The position numbers were made by a program, and so were the translations under genes. This document shows, in pieces, positions 1 to 8,796 of a DNA stretch of 64,000 nucleotides. Source of the stretch: Burkholderia sp. (GTDB taxonomy: Bacteria; Pseudomonadota; Gammaproteobacteria; Burkholderiales; Burkholderiaceae). The stretch is taken from contig JASLEG010000345.1 of assembly GCA_030151225.1 (NCBI GenBank), positions 1 through 64,000 on the forward strand, in the 5' to 3' direction. The notes beneath the pieces are model-generated. The model made no database searches. It was given only the letters and a program-made list of their open reading frames with translations, and had not been told where the DNA came from. The number at the start of each line of letters is the position of its first letter. Position 1 is the first letter of the stretch.

Positions 1-132
1 CGTACGCATGCCTGGTTCGCCGGATTCGGCAAGCTTCGAATTCGCTTCGAACGGCGCCTGGATATTCATACCGCTCTGCTTGTCCTGGCTGCTGCCGTCA
101 TCTGCTCAAGATTCGTGGATGACTTGTGTTAG
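1..132 (+). mobile_element. 3' end of IS5-family transposase
   Basis: The first 43 codons, reading from base 1 and ending at TAG 130-132, encode a typical C-terminus of an IS5-family (IS427-like) DDE transposase. It has an HAWFAGFGKLRIRFERR block followed by a hydrophobic ICSRFVDDLC tail. The start, the catalytic DDE residues and the other terminal repeat lie upstream of the window. The element sits in the 5' side of the lipase effector gene and in a different frame, so it most likely inserted there. I could not place the right inverted repeat; it should lie just after base 132. Family assignment rests on motif recognition only. Confidence 0.72.
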
Positions 133-826
133 CGACTCTAAGAATTACCCGGCTGGCTGGTTGCGGTTTGAGCAAAACAGAAGCGGCAAGACAAAGGACG
201 TGATGCCGTCCTTGCCGCTATCCGATCCCTATACTGAAATCTATGCGAAGCGCGTTCAGGATGTATGGTGGGGTATGGTTGATGATACGTTGATCGATCC
301 GGCTAATCTTGCGCCAAAGAATCAAACTGCGTTTGATCATTACGCTGTCGTGTTGACAAATGCGAAGGATTTTCACGAAAAATTGAAGCTTGATTACCAC
401 CCGGTGACGTATGCGTATTACGGTAGCGATCCGAAGCAGGTTTCTTTCGGTCATGTCACGTGGGAAACGTCGGACGAGGTAGGAGCAGACGTATCGTATG
501 GACTGGCCACTGCGACGGCCACCTCCTTCACGCGACTCGGAAGTGCGACCGTCGGGACAGGCAGGCAGAAGGTGACATTTAAATTGCAAAATCACGTGCC
601 AGTGACCGAATATGACAAGACCAATTCCGGCGACGGTACGGTGCCATTGGCTTCCGGTGGCTTGAGTACCAAAGGAACGCCGCCACCCAAGGTATTCAGC
701 ATGACGGGTTTCGATCATCAAATGAGCTATGCCGATCTCAACGTCCAGTCCCTTGTTTTCTACAGCATTGGCAAGATCGTGCAGCTTGCGCCGCCCCTTA
801 GTGCGCTTCCGTCTACCAAGGAATGA
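133..826 (+). pseudogene. 5'-truncated Tle4-like type VI lipase effector
   Basis: This frame encodes the C-terminal part of an alpha/beta-hydrolase lipase effector. Visible blocks are SDPYTEIY, FHEKLKLDYHPVTYAYYG, SGDGTVPLASG (which should hold the catalytic Asp) and GFDHQMSYAD (which should hold the catalytic His). The N-terminal half, with the GxSxG nucleophile, is missing because the IS5-family transposase occupies the upstream sequence. The open frame continues back to base 2, but those residues are transposase DNA read out of frame, so the ATG at base 8 is not a real start. Tle4-family phospholipases are delivered by type VI secretion into the periplasm of target cells. The Tli4-type gene starting two bases after the stop and the PAAR gene behind it support this family. 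Without the nucleophile the fragment should be inactive. Confidence 0.68.
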
Positions 827-827
827 C

Positions 828-2144
828 ATGACTAGTCGTTTAATCTTGATGGTGATCTGCGCCGTCTTTGTCACCTCACTTTGTAATGCAAAAGAGTCTT
901 CGATGAGTGATACCAAAACCTATTGCTTTGGCCGTTATCTTGTTGATGTGCCGGGGGATGCACAGATCAGCGGGCAGGCGTATGAATATAATTACGGTCG
1001 AATTGACGTCTCGGAAGTCAGTGCGAATCAAGCCGATTTCGAGTCGCAGATGCGGCAGCGTGAAGCTGAGTTGAAATCGGGAAAGCAAAAAGACAATTTT
1101 ATTTTTGTGGCAGGACGTCGTCCGTCCCAAGTTGAGGAAATATTTGAGTTATCGAGAAAATTGATAACTGGTCCGTCGACGGGATTTGAGGCATATAAAT
1201 GGGATCATGGCAATACGTTTTCTATGCAGGGGGTTGGGTACGGGCCAGATAAAATTCAGCTTGTCATGTCGGAAATTAAAAATGATGTGCTTGCAAAGCT
1301 GCATTTCAGGGATTCAAACAGCATTCCAGCGCAACCTGGCTTTTGCCTGAAAAACGGCTTCATCGCGGACGATGGCACGACCGCACAACACGAGGATGCT
1401 GGAATCAGCTTCAAGTTCGCCCGGTGGCCTGGCGTGCTTGTCTCGGTTCATTCAATGACGATCACGAAACTTGGAGAACCCAAGCTGCTTGCCCGAGTAG
1501 ATGGCGCGCCTGTTCCGTCTGCGTTGCAAGGTGTGGTTGGTTTGATCAGGACATTGCGCAAGGGAACCCGCACGGTGAACGGTCGCGATGGAGAGGAAAT
1601 CCTGGAGACGTATCCCACCGAACTGGGGTTTCGGACGCACCAATTCCGTTGGGAGGCGCAAGGCACGCAAGTTGGGGAGGCGCTCAAGCCTACCCTTGTC
1701 GTCGAATTCGAAAGTGTCATGTTCAAGGACGCTCAAGGTAACCCGCTTCGCCCCAAGCTGACCGATGAACAGGCTACCCAGATTTTCGATGCGATTGTGA
1801 ATTCGGTTCGCCTGCGCCCAACGAGTGGGGGCAAAGTATCCGAAGTTGCGCCCGTCCCCACGTTGCCATTGGGGACGCTCGCGCAAACGGGCTCCGTGTG
1901 CCCTCAGACGGGTTGGTGGACGTGTCCCGAAGCCGTCGCTCACAAGATCGAAGGCGGTGGCCGCCAGCGTTTTATCGCGGGGAGTCCCATGCCGGGCATT
2001 ACCGTGTTGGGAGAGCGGAACCTGATAGACCGATTGCTCGGTGTGCAGCCCAGCTACAACGTCAGCACGACGTGGGAACTGGTGAGAAGCGACGAAACGA
2101 CCGAACCTGACGCAACGGGGCAATCCGGCATGGACCCGACATGA
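828..2144 (+). CDS. Tli4-family type VI immunity protein
   Basis: A 438-residue protein with an N-terminal hydrophobic signal segment (residues about 1-22, ending in LCNAKESS), so it is expected in the periplasm. The CFGRYLVDVPGDA block just after the signal is typical of the Tli4 N-terminal domain. Tli4 proteins bind and neutralise the cognate Tle4 phospholipase, protecting producer and siblings. The start at 828 was chosen because it follows the effector stop by one base and gives a clean signal peptide; an in-frame ATG at 729 lies inside the effector gene. The gene itself looks intact even though its effector is truncated, making it an orphan immunity gene. Cys19 is not in a canonical lipobox, so lipoprotein processing is uncertain. 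Confidence 0.75.
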   Translation: MTSRLILMVICAVFVTSLCNAKESSMSDTKTYCFGRYLVDVPGDAQISGQAYEYNYGRIDVSEVSANQADFESQMRQREAELKSGKQKDNFIFVAGRRPSQVEEIFELSRKLITGPSTGFEAYKWDHGNTFSMQGVGYGPDKIQLVMSEIKNDVLAKLHFRDSNSIPAQPGFCLKNGFIADDGTTAQHEDAGISFKFARWPGVLVSVHSMTITKLGEPKLLARVDGAPVPSALQGVVGLIRTLRKGTRTVNGRDGEEILETYPTELGFRTHQFRWEAQGTQVGEALKPTLVVEFESVMFKDAQGNPLRPKLTDEQATQIFDAIVNSVRLRPTSGGKVSEVAPVPTLPLGTLAQTGSVCPQTGWWTCPEAVAHKIEGGGRQRFIAGSPMPGITVLGERNLIDRLLGVQPSYNVSTTWELVRSDETTEPDATGQSGMDPT

Positions 2145-2166
2145 TCGTTCGCGACGAGGTGGCGAT

Positions 2167-2430
2167 ATGAAAAAGGTTATTCGGGTGGGTGATCCGACGA
2201 GCCACGGCGGTGTGGTCGAAACAGGCGATTTGAATTTCAACGTCGATGGTCGCGCCGTCGCGTGTATTGGCGATACCTGCACGTGTCCGATAGCGGGGCA
2301 CCAGGCATGCGTTATCGTTGAAGGTGATCCAAATTTTGTGATTGGTGGCCGTGCCGTAGCGTTTGACGGTCACCATACGAGTTGCGGTGCGACGCTTCAA
2401 TCGACGGTTGCAAGCTTTGGCAGCGCGTGA
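2167..2430 (+). CDS. PAAR-domain protein (type VI spike tip)
   Basis: An 87-residue stand-alone PAAR protein. It starts with KKVIRVGDPTSHGGVV and carries repeated beta motifs NVDGRAVACIGD and VIGGRAVAFDGH with metal-ligand candidates (His13, Cys38, Cys40, His44, His74, Cys78). PAAR proteins cap the VgrG trimer of the type VI secretion needle and help load effectors. It lies 22 bp after the Tli4 gene with a GAGG-like ribosome site before the ATG, so the three genes formed one effector, immunity and tip unit. No C-terminal toxin extension is present. Confidence 0.85.
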   Translation: MKKVIRVGDPTSHGGVVETGDLNFNVDGRAVACIGDTCTCPIAGHQACVIVEGDPNFVIGGRAVAFDGHHTSCGATLQSTVASFGSA

Positions 2431-2547
2431 CGGCGAGGCGGCATCGAAGGTTGGGGGGCCTCGCTCGGACCGTTGCCTTGTCGGATGATTCGCACCGTAT
2501 CGATGAATCGGCAGCCGCACGTCGCAAACCATTGAAGCCGGCACCCC

Positions 2548-3012
2548 CTACGAAATCGGCAGCCCCTCATCCCCCTTGATCTCGCGCAGCGACAGCACCG
2601 ATTCCACCGACGTCACGCCCGGCAGCACGCGCAGCGTATCGCGCACGAAGCTGCCGTAATCGTCGAGGTCGCGCGCGATCACCTGCAGCAGGTAGTCGGC
2701 CGATCCCGAGGTGTTGTGGCACGACAGGATGCGCGGCAGCGCGCGTACCTCGCGCTCGAAGCGCTCGCCGAGCGTGCGGTCGTGCACGGCGATGCGCAGC
2801 AGCACGAAGGCCACCACGCCGAAGCCCAGGCGCTTGCGCGAGAGCTGGCCGCGATAGCGCTCCACGTAGCCCTCGGTTTCGAGCCGCTTCAGGCGGCGCG
2901 CGCACGGCGTCTCGCTGAGGCCTACGGTTTCGGCCAGGCGCGCCACGGAAATCCTGCCGTCGCGCTGCACGGCGGCGAGGATCGCGCGGTCGGTTTTGTT
3001 GAGATCGGTCAT
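2548..3012 (-). CDS. Lrp/AsnC-family transcriptional regulator
   Basis: A 154-residue protein with an N-terminal winged HTH (residues about 4-60, with DRAILAAVQRDGRISVARLAETVGLSETPCARRLKRL) and a C-terminal RAM ligand-binding domain with GSADYLLQVIARDLDDY. Start 3012 (MTDLNKTD) matches the family; a longer upstream frame adds 22 residues of unlikely sequence. It is divergent from a LysE-type exporter, with 170 bp between the starts. Lrp-family proteins commonly control amino-acid exporters, so it probably senses an amino acid and regulates the neighbour and itself. Confidence 0.9.
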   Translation of the reverse strand: MTDLNKTDRAILAAVQRDGRISVARLAETVGLSETPCARRLKRLETEGYVERYRGQLSRKRLGFGVVAFVLLRIAVHDRTLGERFEREVRALPRILSCHNTSGSADYLLQVIARDLDDYGSFVRDTLRVLPGVTSVESVLSLREIKGDEGLPIS

Positions 3013-3182
3013 GGCGAGGGGATTCCGTTTCAAATTGAGTGAAATATAGAGGAATCCAGCTCGGATGTGGGAAGGCATGCCCGCAAATGGCTCAAAAGCG
3101 CTCCGTCGTTGCGGGCAAGATTGAGGCCGTTTCCGGTGCGCCGCGCGCCGGCTTTTCCACTGCTTCCGTTCCCGCCTGCCTC

Positions 3183-3809
3183 ATGATTTCGCTCCATCTG
3201 CTCGCCCTCTACGTCGCGGCGCTCGCCGCCGTCTTCGCGCTGCCCGGCCCCGACATGGCGCTGCTGCTGCAAACCGGCATCCACCGTGGCATCAGGCCCG
3301 GCTTCGCGGCGGCGGCCGGGCTCGCATTGGCGCGCGGCGTGCACGTCACGTTGTCGGCCTGCGGCGTGGCCGCGCTGCTGCGCAGCGCGCCGTGGCTGTA
3401 CGACATCGTGCGTTACGGCGGCGCGGCGTATCTGGCCTGGGTGGCCTGGCAGGTGTTCCGCTCGCCGCCGTTCGCGATGCCGGGCGGTGCCGCGGCGGCC
3501 GGCCCCGGCGCGCTGCGCCAGTCGTTCGCGAAGGGGTTGCTCACCAATCTGCTGAACCCGAAGGCGCTGCTGTTCTGCTCGGTGCTGCTGCCGCAGTTCG
3601 TGCGGCCCGAGGCGGGCGCGGTGGGCGTGCAGGTGGCGCTGCTCGGCGCGCTGCTGGTGGCGATCGGCGCGGTGTTCGACGCGCTGTACGTGACGGGCGC
3701 GTCGCGCATCGCGGCGTGGATGCGCGCGCATCCGCTCGCGCAGACGGTGCAGCGCTATACGTTCGCGGCGGCGCTGTTCGCGTTCGCGTGGCGGCTGTCG
3801 ATCGACTGA
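3183..3809 (+). CDS. LysE/RhtB-family amino-acid exporter
   Basis: A 208-residue inner-membrane protein with about six hydrophobic segments. The family signature near the N-terminus, FALPGPDMALLLQTG, is followed by a G-rich helix and the LLNPKALLFC motif of the second half. Start 3183 (MISLHLLALY) gives the canonical LysE/RhtB N-terminus; the longer open frame from 3039 adds a polar stretch absent from the family. The divergent Lrp gene suggests an amino-acid substrate, but the sequence does not say which. Confidence 0.88.
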   Translation: MISLHLLALYVAALAAVFALPGPDMALLLQTGIHRGIRPGFAAAAGLALARGVHVTLSACGVAALLRSAPWLYDIVRYGGAAYLAWVAWQVFRSPPFAMPGGAAAAGPGALRQSFAKGLLTNLLNPKALLFCSVLLPQFVRPEAGAVGVQVALLGALLVAIGAVFDALYVTGASRIAAWMRAHPLAQTVQRYTFAAALFAFAWRLSID

Positions 3810-3831
3810 GCGGGAACGGGGGCGGCGCGCC

Positions 3832-5433
3832 TCAGGCCGGATCGGTCGCGCTGGTGCCTATCTCGTCGACGGCCGCGCGCAGCGCCTGAACCACGTCGCT
3901 CCAGTCGCCGCGGCGCGTTTGCCGGAACAGCCGCGCGCCGGCGTACCACGGGCTGTCGTCGCGCTCCAGCAGCCAGCGCCAGTCCGGCAGGAACGGCAGC
4001 GCGATCCACACCGGCTTGCCGAGCGCGCCGGCCAGATGCGCGATGGCGGTATCCACGGCGATCACGAGATCGAGGCGCGCGATCAGCGCGGCGGTGTCCG
4101 CGAAGCTGCCGAGCCGTGCGGACACGTCGCGCAGCACCCCGCGCGCATCGTGATCGGCCAGCGCCGCGCGGTCCGCCTCGCGCACGTCGGGCTGCAGCAC
4201 CACGAATGCGGCGTCGGCGGCCAGCAGCGGTTCGAGCTGCGCGAGCGTCATCGAGCGGTTGCGGTCGTTGCGGTGCGTGCGGCTGCCCGACCAGGCGATG
4301 CCGATGCGCGGGCGGCGCGACGTGGCGGCGCTGCCGCGCGCGTCGAACAGGTCGTCCCATTGCGCGACCAGGGTGGGATCGGCGTGCAGATACGGCCCCG
4401 GTGTCGGCAGGTCGGCTGCGCGCAGCTTCAGCGCGTGCGGCAGGCTCAGCAGCGGAATGTGGAAGTCGAAGGCCGGTAGCGGCGCCGTCTCGCCGATCAC
4501 CTCGGCCGCGCCGGGAACGCCGCGCAACAGCGGCAGCAGCGGGTCCTGCACGCGCAGCACCACGCGCGCGCCGGCGGCCGCGAGCCGACTCGTGAAGCGC
4601 ACGAACTGCAGCGTGTCGCCGAAGCCCTGCTCGTGATGCACGAGGATCGTCCTGCCGGCCAGCGGCTCGGCACCGGTCCACTGCGTGGCGGCCGCAAAGC
4701 CGTGATGATGCGAACCCACCTCGCGCCAGCGCCATTCGTATTCGCGCCAGCCGTGTTCGAACTCGCCGAGCAGCAGGTTCGTCTGCGCGCGATTGGTGCG
4801 CGCGCTCACGTCGTTCGGATCGAGCGCGAGCGCCTTCCTGAACTGCTGCAGCGCTTCGTCGAAACGCTTCAGGTCGCGCAGCGCCACGCCGAGGTTCACG
4901 TGCGCGTCGGTGAAGCGCGGGTTCAGCGCGATCGCCTGCCGATACGCGGCGAGCTCGTCCTCGTGGCGCGCCATCAGGCCGAGCAGCGTGCCGCGGTTGT
5001 AATGCGCCTCGGCCGAGCGTGGCTGCAGCCGGCACAGGCGCTCCATCAGCTCGAGCGCGCGGGCGCGCTCGCCGAGTTCGATCAGCGACATCGCCGCGCC
5101 GTGCAGCGATTCGGCGCGCGTGGGGAATCGCGCGAGATTGCGCTCGAACAATTGCAGCGCCTCGGCGTGACGCTGCACCGACTGGCACAGTTGCGCCACG
5201 AATTCGCCTTGCTCGGGCGGCATCGACAGCACGGCCGAGGCACGCAGCAGGTAGTCGGCCGCGGCGGCGGGATCGCCCCGGCGGATCGCCAGATAGCCGA
5301 GGCCTTCGAGCGCGTCGCCGTGTTCGGGGGCGCTGGCCAGCGCTTCGTGCAGCAGGCGCACGGCTTCGTCGGGATCGCCGCTGGTGGCGTGGTGCTGGGC
5401 GGCGGCGAGCAGGCGGTCGAGATCGTGGGTCAT
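3832..5433 (-). CDS. TPR protein with GT9-like C-terminal domain
   Basis: A 533-residue cytoplasmic protein. Residues about 1-245 form tandem tetratricopeptide repeats (AEAHYNRGTLLGLMARHEDELAAY; TDAHVNLGVALRDLKRFDEAL; ALDPNDVSARTNRAQTNLLLGEFEHGW). The remainder resembles glycosyltransferase family 9: ILVHHEQGFGDTLQFVRF near residue 270, RIGIAWSGSRTHRNDRNR, and DLVIAVDTAIAHLAGALGKPVWIALP near the C-terminus. Proteins of this layout are widespread in Burkholderia and are often annotated only as TPR proteins. Sugar-transfer activity is inferred from the fold. Start 5433 gives MTHDLDRLLAAAQHH; the much longer open frame upstream runs antisense through neighbouring genes. Confidence 0.82.
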   Translation of the reverse strand: MTHDLDRLLAAAQHHATSGDPDEAVRLLHEALASAPEHGDALEGLGYLAIRRGDPAAAADYLLRASAVLSMPPEQGEFVAQLCQSVQRHAEALQLFERNLARFPTRAESLHGAAMSLIELGERARALELMERLCRLQPRSAEAHYNRGTLLGLMARHEDELAAYRQAIALNPRFTDAHVNLGVALRDLKRFDEALQQFRKALALDPNDVSARTNRAQTNLLLGEFEHGWREYEWRWREVGSHHHGFAAATQWTGAEPLAGRTILVHHEQGFGDTLQFVRFTSRLAAAGARVVLRVQDPLLPLLRGVPGAAEVIGETAPLPAFDFHIPLLSLPHALKLRAADLPTPGPYLHADPTLVAQWDDLFDARGSAATSRRPRIGIAWSGSRTHRNDRNRSMTLAQLEPLLAADAAFVVLQPDVREADRAALADHDARGVLRDVSARLGSFADTAALIARLDLVIAVDTAIAHLAGALGKPVWIALPFLPDWRWLLERDDSPWYAGARLFRQTRRGDWSDVVQALRAAVDEIGTSATDPA

Positions 5434-5522
5434 GAAGATCGGAAAGCTAGGCGGAGCGTGGGCCTTCGAGGGCAGCCGCATTCTACGGGATGGGTTCGGC
5501 ACGGCGCATCCCGTCTCACCGC

Positions 5523-7013
5523 CTACAGCAGCCCCATCGACGACGCCTTCAGCGTGGCCGCCGCGCGCGTCGAGCAGGCGAGCTTGCGGAACACGCTTTC
5601 CACGTGGGTGCGCACCGTGCTCGGGCTCAGCATGAGCTCGCGTGCCGCTTCCTTGTTGCTGGCGCCGCGCGAGATCGCGCGCAGCACCTCGAGCTCGCGC
5701 GGCGACAGCGGCACGACGGCGGCGCGGCTCGTCGCGTCGTAGGCCGCGCGACGCGCAGTGGGTGCGCCGTCGGCGATCAGCGCCTCCACCACGGCCGTGT
5801 CGAGCCGCCCGCGCGCGGCTTCGTCGCGCAATTGCACGACCGCCTCCTGCGCGGGCAGCGCCGCGCGCCACGGCCGCGCCGAACGCATCGCCACCCAGGC
5901 CACGGCAGCGGCCAGCACGCGTGCCTCGAGCGCGAGCGCCGTGTCGCGCACGCCGCGGAAATAGCCGGAGCCGTCGAGCCGCTCGTACGCGTGCGAGCCG
6001 AGCTCGGCCGCCTCGCCCAGCGCGCCGGCCTGCCGGCCCGCGCGGGCCGTCCAGTACGGCGCGAGCCGTACCTTTTCCCAGGTGCTGGGCGGCAGTGGGC
6101 CGGCCGTGTTCCACACGCCGTTCGGCACGGCGGCGCGGCCGATGCCGTGCACCAGCGCGGCACGATACACGCGAGCCGGCGCGGCCGCGTCGGGCGTGAG
6201 TCGCGCGCAGCAGGCGGCGGCGGTATCGGCCACCTCGCGCGAGAAGCCGGTCATCCAGGGCAGTTTCAAATCGATCACGTCGGCGATCAGCTCGGGCGCG
6301 GTGGCCTGCTGCATCGACGCGGTGAGCAGCGCGGCATCGAGTTCGGCCGGCGCGAGGCGCTCGAGCGCGGCCAGCCAGTCGCGCAGGTGGCGCGCGCCGA
6401 GCGCGGCGAGCCGTTCGGGATAGCGCGCGCCGGTGTGATGCGCGACGCGCGCGAGCGCGCCGTCCGCGCCGTGCACGCGGCTGTAGATCTCGAGATCGCC
6501 GGCCAGCGTCACGGCCAGCACGGGCGCGGGCACGGCATCGCCGGCGAGGCGCGCCGGCAGGCCGTTGCCGTCCCAGGTCTCGAAGATGTGGCGCAGCGCG
6601 ATCTCGGTGCCGCTCGCGAGGCCGAGGATGCGGGCCACCTCGCCCGACACCTCGCAGTGGATCTGCGCGAGCGGGGTGAGCGCCGCGCTCGCGCCGCCGT
6701 GCGCGGCGAGCGGATCGGCCCAGTCCGGCCGGCCCTCGAGCATCGCCGCGCGGCTCGCGATGTCGTCGCCGAACACGTCGCCGAAGCCGGCCGCGTTGGC
6801 CGTGCAGCCCGACCAGCGCAGCAGCGACACCTCGCGCACCGCGTCGCGTTCGGCTTCGCCGAAACCGGCCGCCTGCGCCAGTTGCGCCGCGAGCCAGGCC
6901 ACGCGCAGCGAATGGTCGGTCGGCTGGCCCATGCTGAGATCGCCGATGAAGGCGAGCGCCTTCACGGAATCGAACACGCGCAGCACGGGCTGGCAGGCTG
7001 GATCGTCGGTCAT
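5523..7013 (-). CDS. HD-GYP-like protein with C-terminal LuxR helix-turn-helix
   Basis: A 496-residue protein combining two degenerate HD-GYP-like segments with a LuxR-type DNA-binding domain. The N-terminal part has HSLRVAWLAAQLA and HIFETWDGNGLPARL. The second segment has VHGIGRAAVPNGVWN, where the usual HDIGK Asp is Gly, and SHAYERLDGSGYFRG in place of HHExxDGxGYP. The last ~65 residues, LSPRELEVLRAISRGASNKEAARELMLSPSTVRTH in part, are a GerE/LuxR HTH. Loss of the metal-binding Asp suggests it senses rather than cleaves cyclic di-GMP or another nucleotide. Start 7013 (MTDDPACQ) was preferred over a 14-residue longer form. The gene is next to a divergent DUF308 membrane protein. Confidence 0.75.
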   Translation of the reverse strand: MTDDPACQPVLRVFDSVKALAFIGDLSMGQPTDHSLRVAWLAAQLAQAAGFGEAERDAVREVSLLRWSGCTANAAGFGDVFGDDIASRAAMLEGRPDWADPLAAHGGASAALTPLAQIHCEVSGEVARILGLASGTEIALRHIFETWDGNGLPARLAGDAVPAPVLAVTLAGDLEIYSRVHGADGALARVAHHTGARYPERLAALGARHLRDWLAALERLAPAELDAALLTASMQQATAPELIADVIDLKLPWMTGFSREVADTAAACCARLTPDAAAPARVYRAALVHGIGRAAVPNGVWNTAGPLPPSTWEKVRLAPYWTARAGRQAGALGEAAELGSHAYERLDGSGYFRGVRDTALALEARVLAAAVAWVAMRSARPWRAALPAQEAVVQLRDEAARGRLDTAVVEALIADGAPTARRAAYDATSRAAVVPLSPRELEVLRAISRGASNKEAARELMLSPSTVRTHVESVFRKLACSTRAAATLKASSMGLL

Positions 7014-7158
7014 CTCGGAAAAAGGAGCGCGCTTGCGCGAGGGGGAGCGGCCCACTATACGCGAGAACGCCGGCCCGCATCGGTCGTTCGACCGATGCCG
7101 CCCGCGCGCCGTCGATGCGATCCTGTTCGCCAGCTAACCGCCACGGCAAGGAGCCGAC

Positions 7159-7743
7159 ATGACGAACCGACAAGCCGGTCTCGCGCGCACCCATGAAGCG
7201 CGCTGGCTCAAGCAGTACTACTTCGTGCGCGCCGCGTTTTCCGTGGTGTGGGTGGCGCTGGCCTTCGCGGTCGGGCGCCAGTCGCCGATGCTCGGCACGG
7301 CGCTGCTGATCGTGTATCCGGCGTGGGACGCGCTGGCCAATTTCGTCGACATGTCGCGCAGCGGCGGCATGGCCGAGAACCGCACCCAGGCACTGAACGT
7401 GGCGATCAGCGTGGTCACCACGCTGGCCGTGATCGGCACCGCCAACCTCGGCCGCGCCGCCACCCTCGACGTGTTCGGCGCCTGGGCGATCCTGTCCGGC
7501 CTGATGCAGCTGGGCACCGCGCTGCGCCGCTGGAAGGGCTTCGGCGCGCAGTGGCCGATGGTGCTGAGCGGCGCGCAATCGGCGCTGGCCGGCGTGCTGT
7601 TCATCGTGCAGGCCGGGGCGGTCGAGCCGGCCGCGATCGTCAAGGTGGCCGGCTATGCCGGTGTGGGCGCGATCTACTTTCTCGTGTCGGCGGTGTCGAT
7701 GGCGATCGGCGACCGGCGGCGTGCCGCGCTGCGCCAGTCGTGA
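7159..7743 (+). CDS. DUF308 (HdeD-like) membrane protein
   Basis: A 194-residue protein with about six hydrophobic helices, including AAFSVVWVALAFAVG, ALNVAISVVTTLAVIG, VFGAWAILSGLMQLGTALRRW and GAIYFLVSAVSMAIGDRRR. The AWAILSGLMQLGTALR block is characteristic of DUF308/HdeD-type proteins. A GGAG-containing ribosome site lies just before the ATG (AAGGAGCCGACATG). Function is unknown; HdeD itself is linked to acid tolerance, which cannot be assumed here. It is divergent from the LuxR-HD gene with 145 bp between starts. Confidence 0.72.
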   Translation: MTNRQAGLARTHEARWLKQYYFVRAAFSVVWVALAFAVGRQSPMLGTALLIVYPAWDALANFVDMSRSGGMAENRTQALNVAISVVTTLAVIGTANLGRAATLDVFGAWAILSGLMQLGTALRRWKGFGAQWPMVLSGAQSALAGVLFIVQAGAVEPAAIVKVAGYAGVGAIYFLVSAVSMAIGDRRRAALRQS

Positions 7744-7758
7744 GCCGGCGGGCCGGCC

Positions 7759-8697
7759 TCAGCCGGTCCGGCCTGCGTCGGCCGGCGACGCAGGCGATGC
7801 CGGCCGCGACGCGCCGTTCCGCGCGGCGCGTGCCCGGTTCTGCAGCAGATACACGCCGGCCAGGATCGCGAGCATCGCCAGCAGGTCGAGCGCGCGCACC
7901 GGCTCGCGGCCGATCGTGAGCCCGAGCAGCAGCGCCACCACGGGCGGGATGTAGGTGACGCCCGACGCGGCCACCGCGCCGAGCCGCCCCACGATGAAGT
8001 AGTACAGGATGTAGGCGAGGCCGGTGCCCGTCAGGCCGAGCCCCAGCACCAGCCCGAGCGCCGCGCGCGTGTCGTGCGCGAGCCGGCCGATGCCGTGGAA
8101 ATCGGTCACGCCGGCGAGCACCAGCAGCGCGAAGCCGATCTGCCAGGTCGACAGCGCGAGCGGCGATAACGCCAGCCTCGACAGGTAGCGCCGCGCGTAC
8201 ACGAACGAGGCGCCCACGCTCAGCGAGCCCGCCACCATGTACGCCACGCCGCGCGGGTCCACCCCGGCGTGCGCCTGCCAGGGCCGCGCGATCAGCAGCA
8301 CGCCGGCGAAGCCGCACGCGATGCCGAGCAGGGCCCGCGGGCCGGGCCGTTCCTCGCGCAGCAGCGCCCACGCGGCCACGAACGCGAACAGCGGGATCGC
8401 GCCGCTCAGCATGCCCGCCACGCTCGACAGCAGCAGCGCGGTGCCCTTCGCGAACGCGTAGTAATAGACCACGGTGGCGAGCAGCGACATCACCACGAAG
8501 TGATGCGCGTGGCGCAGATGCCGCCATTTCAGGTCGCCGCGGATCAGTGCCGCGATCAGGATCGGCAGGAATCCGAACAGCACGCGCAGGAACACGATCT
8601 GGGTGGCGGCGAGGTCCGCGCTCGCCCATTTCATGAACAGGAAGTTGGTGCCCCAGATGAGGCCGAGCGCCGCGAAGGCGAGGTAGGCGGGATTCAT
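7759..8697 (-). CDS. EamA/DMT-family transporter
   Basis: A 312-residue inner-membrane protein with ten predicted helices in two EamA repeats. It starts MNPAYLAFAALGLIWGTNFLFMKWA, the usual DMT opening, and the second repeat holds LGLVLGLGLTGTGLAYILYYFIVGRLGA. Start 8697 was chosen because the longer upstream frame adds a positively charged leader that breaks the first helix. It is divergent from a GcvA-like LysR gene, which probably controls it. The substrate is not evident; the family exports amino acids and other small metabolites. Confidence 0.88.
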   Translation of the reverse strand: MNPAYLAFAALGLIWGTNFLFMKWASADLAATQIVFLRVLFGFLPILIAALIRGDLKWRHLRHAHHFVVMSLLATVVYYYAFAKGTALLLSSVAGMLSGAIPLFAFVAAWALLREERPGPRALLGIACGFAGVLLIARPWQAHAGVDPRGVAYMVAGSLSVGASFVYARRYLSRLALSPLALSTWQIGFALLVLAGVTDFHGIGRLAHDTRAALGLVLGLGLTGTGLAYILYYFIVGRLGAVAASGVTYIPPVVALLLGLTIGREPVRALDLLAMLAILAGVYLLQNRARAARNGASRPASPASPADAGRTG

Positions 8698-8796
8698 GGC
8701 GAGGAGTCGGTGAAGGTGGATGCGCGTCGCGTCGCGTCGCGGGAAATGGCGTGTCGGTATTGTCGGCACGCGCGCGATGCGGTACAAACCACAAGA

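Noticed and set aside
8..132. Apparent N-terminus of the lipase effector starting at ATG 8
   Set aside because: Those residues are the transposase C-terminus read in another frame; the true effector sequence begins after base 132.
5434..7578. Very long minus-strand open frame extending the TPR gene to over 1200 residues
   Set aside because: It runs in the wrong frame through the LuxR-HD and DUF308 genes and has Arg/Ala-rich, unnatural composition; the TPR start at 5433 is sufficient.
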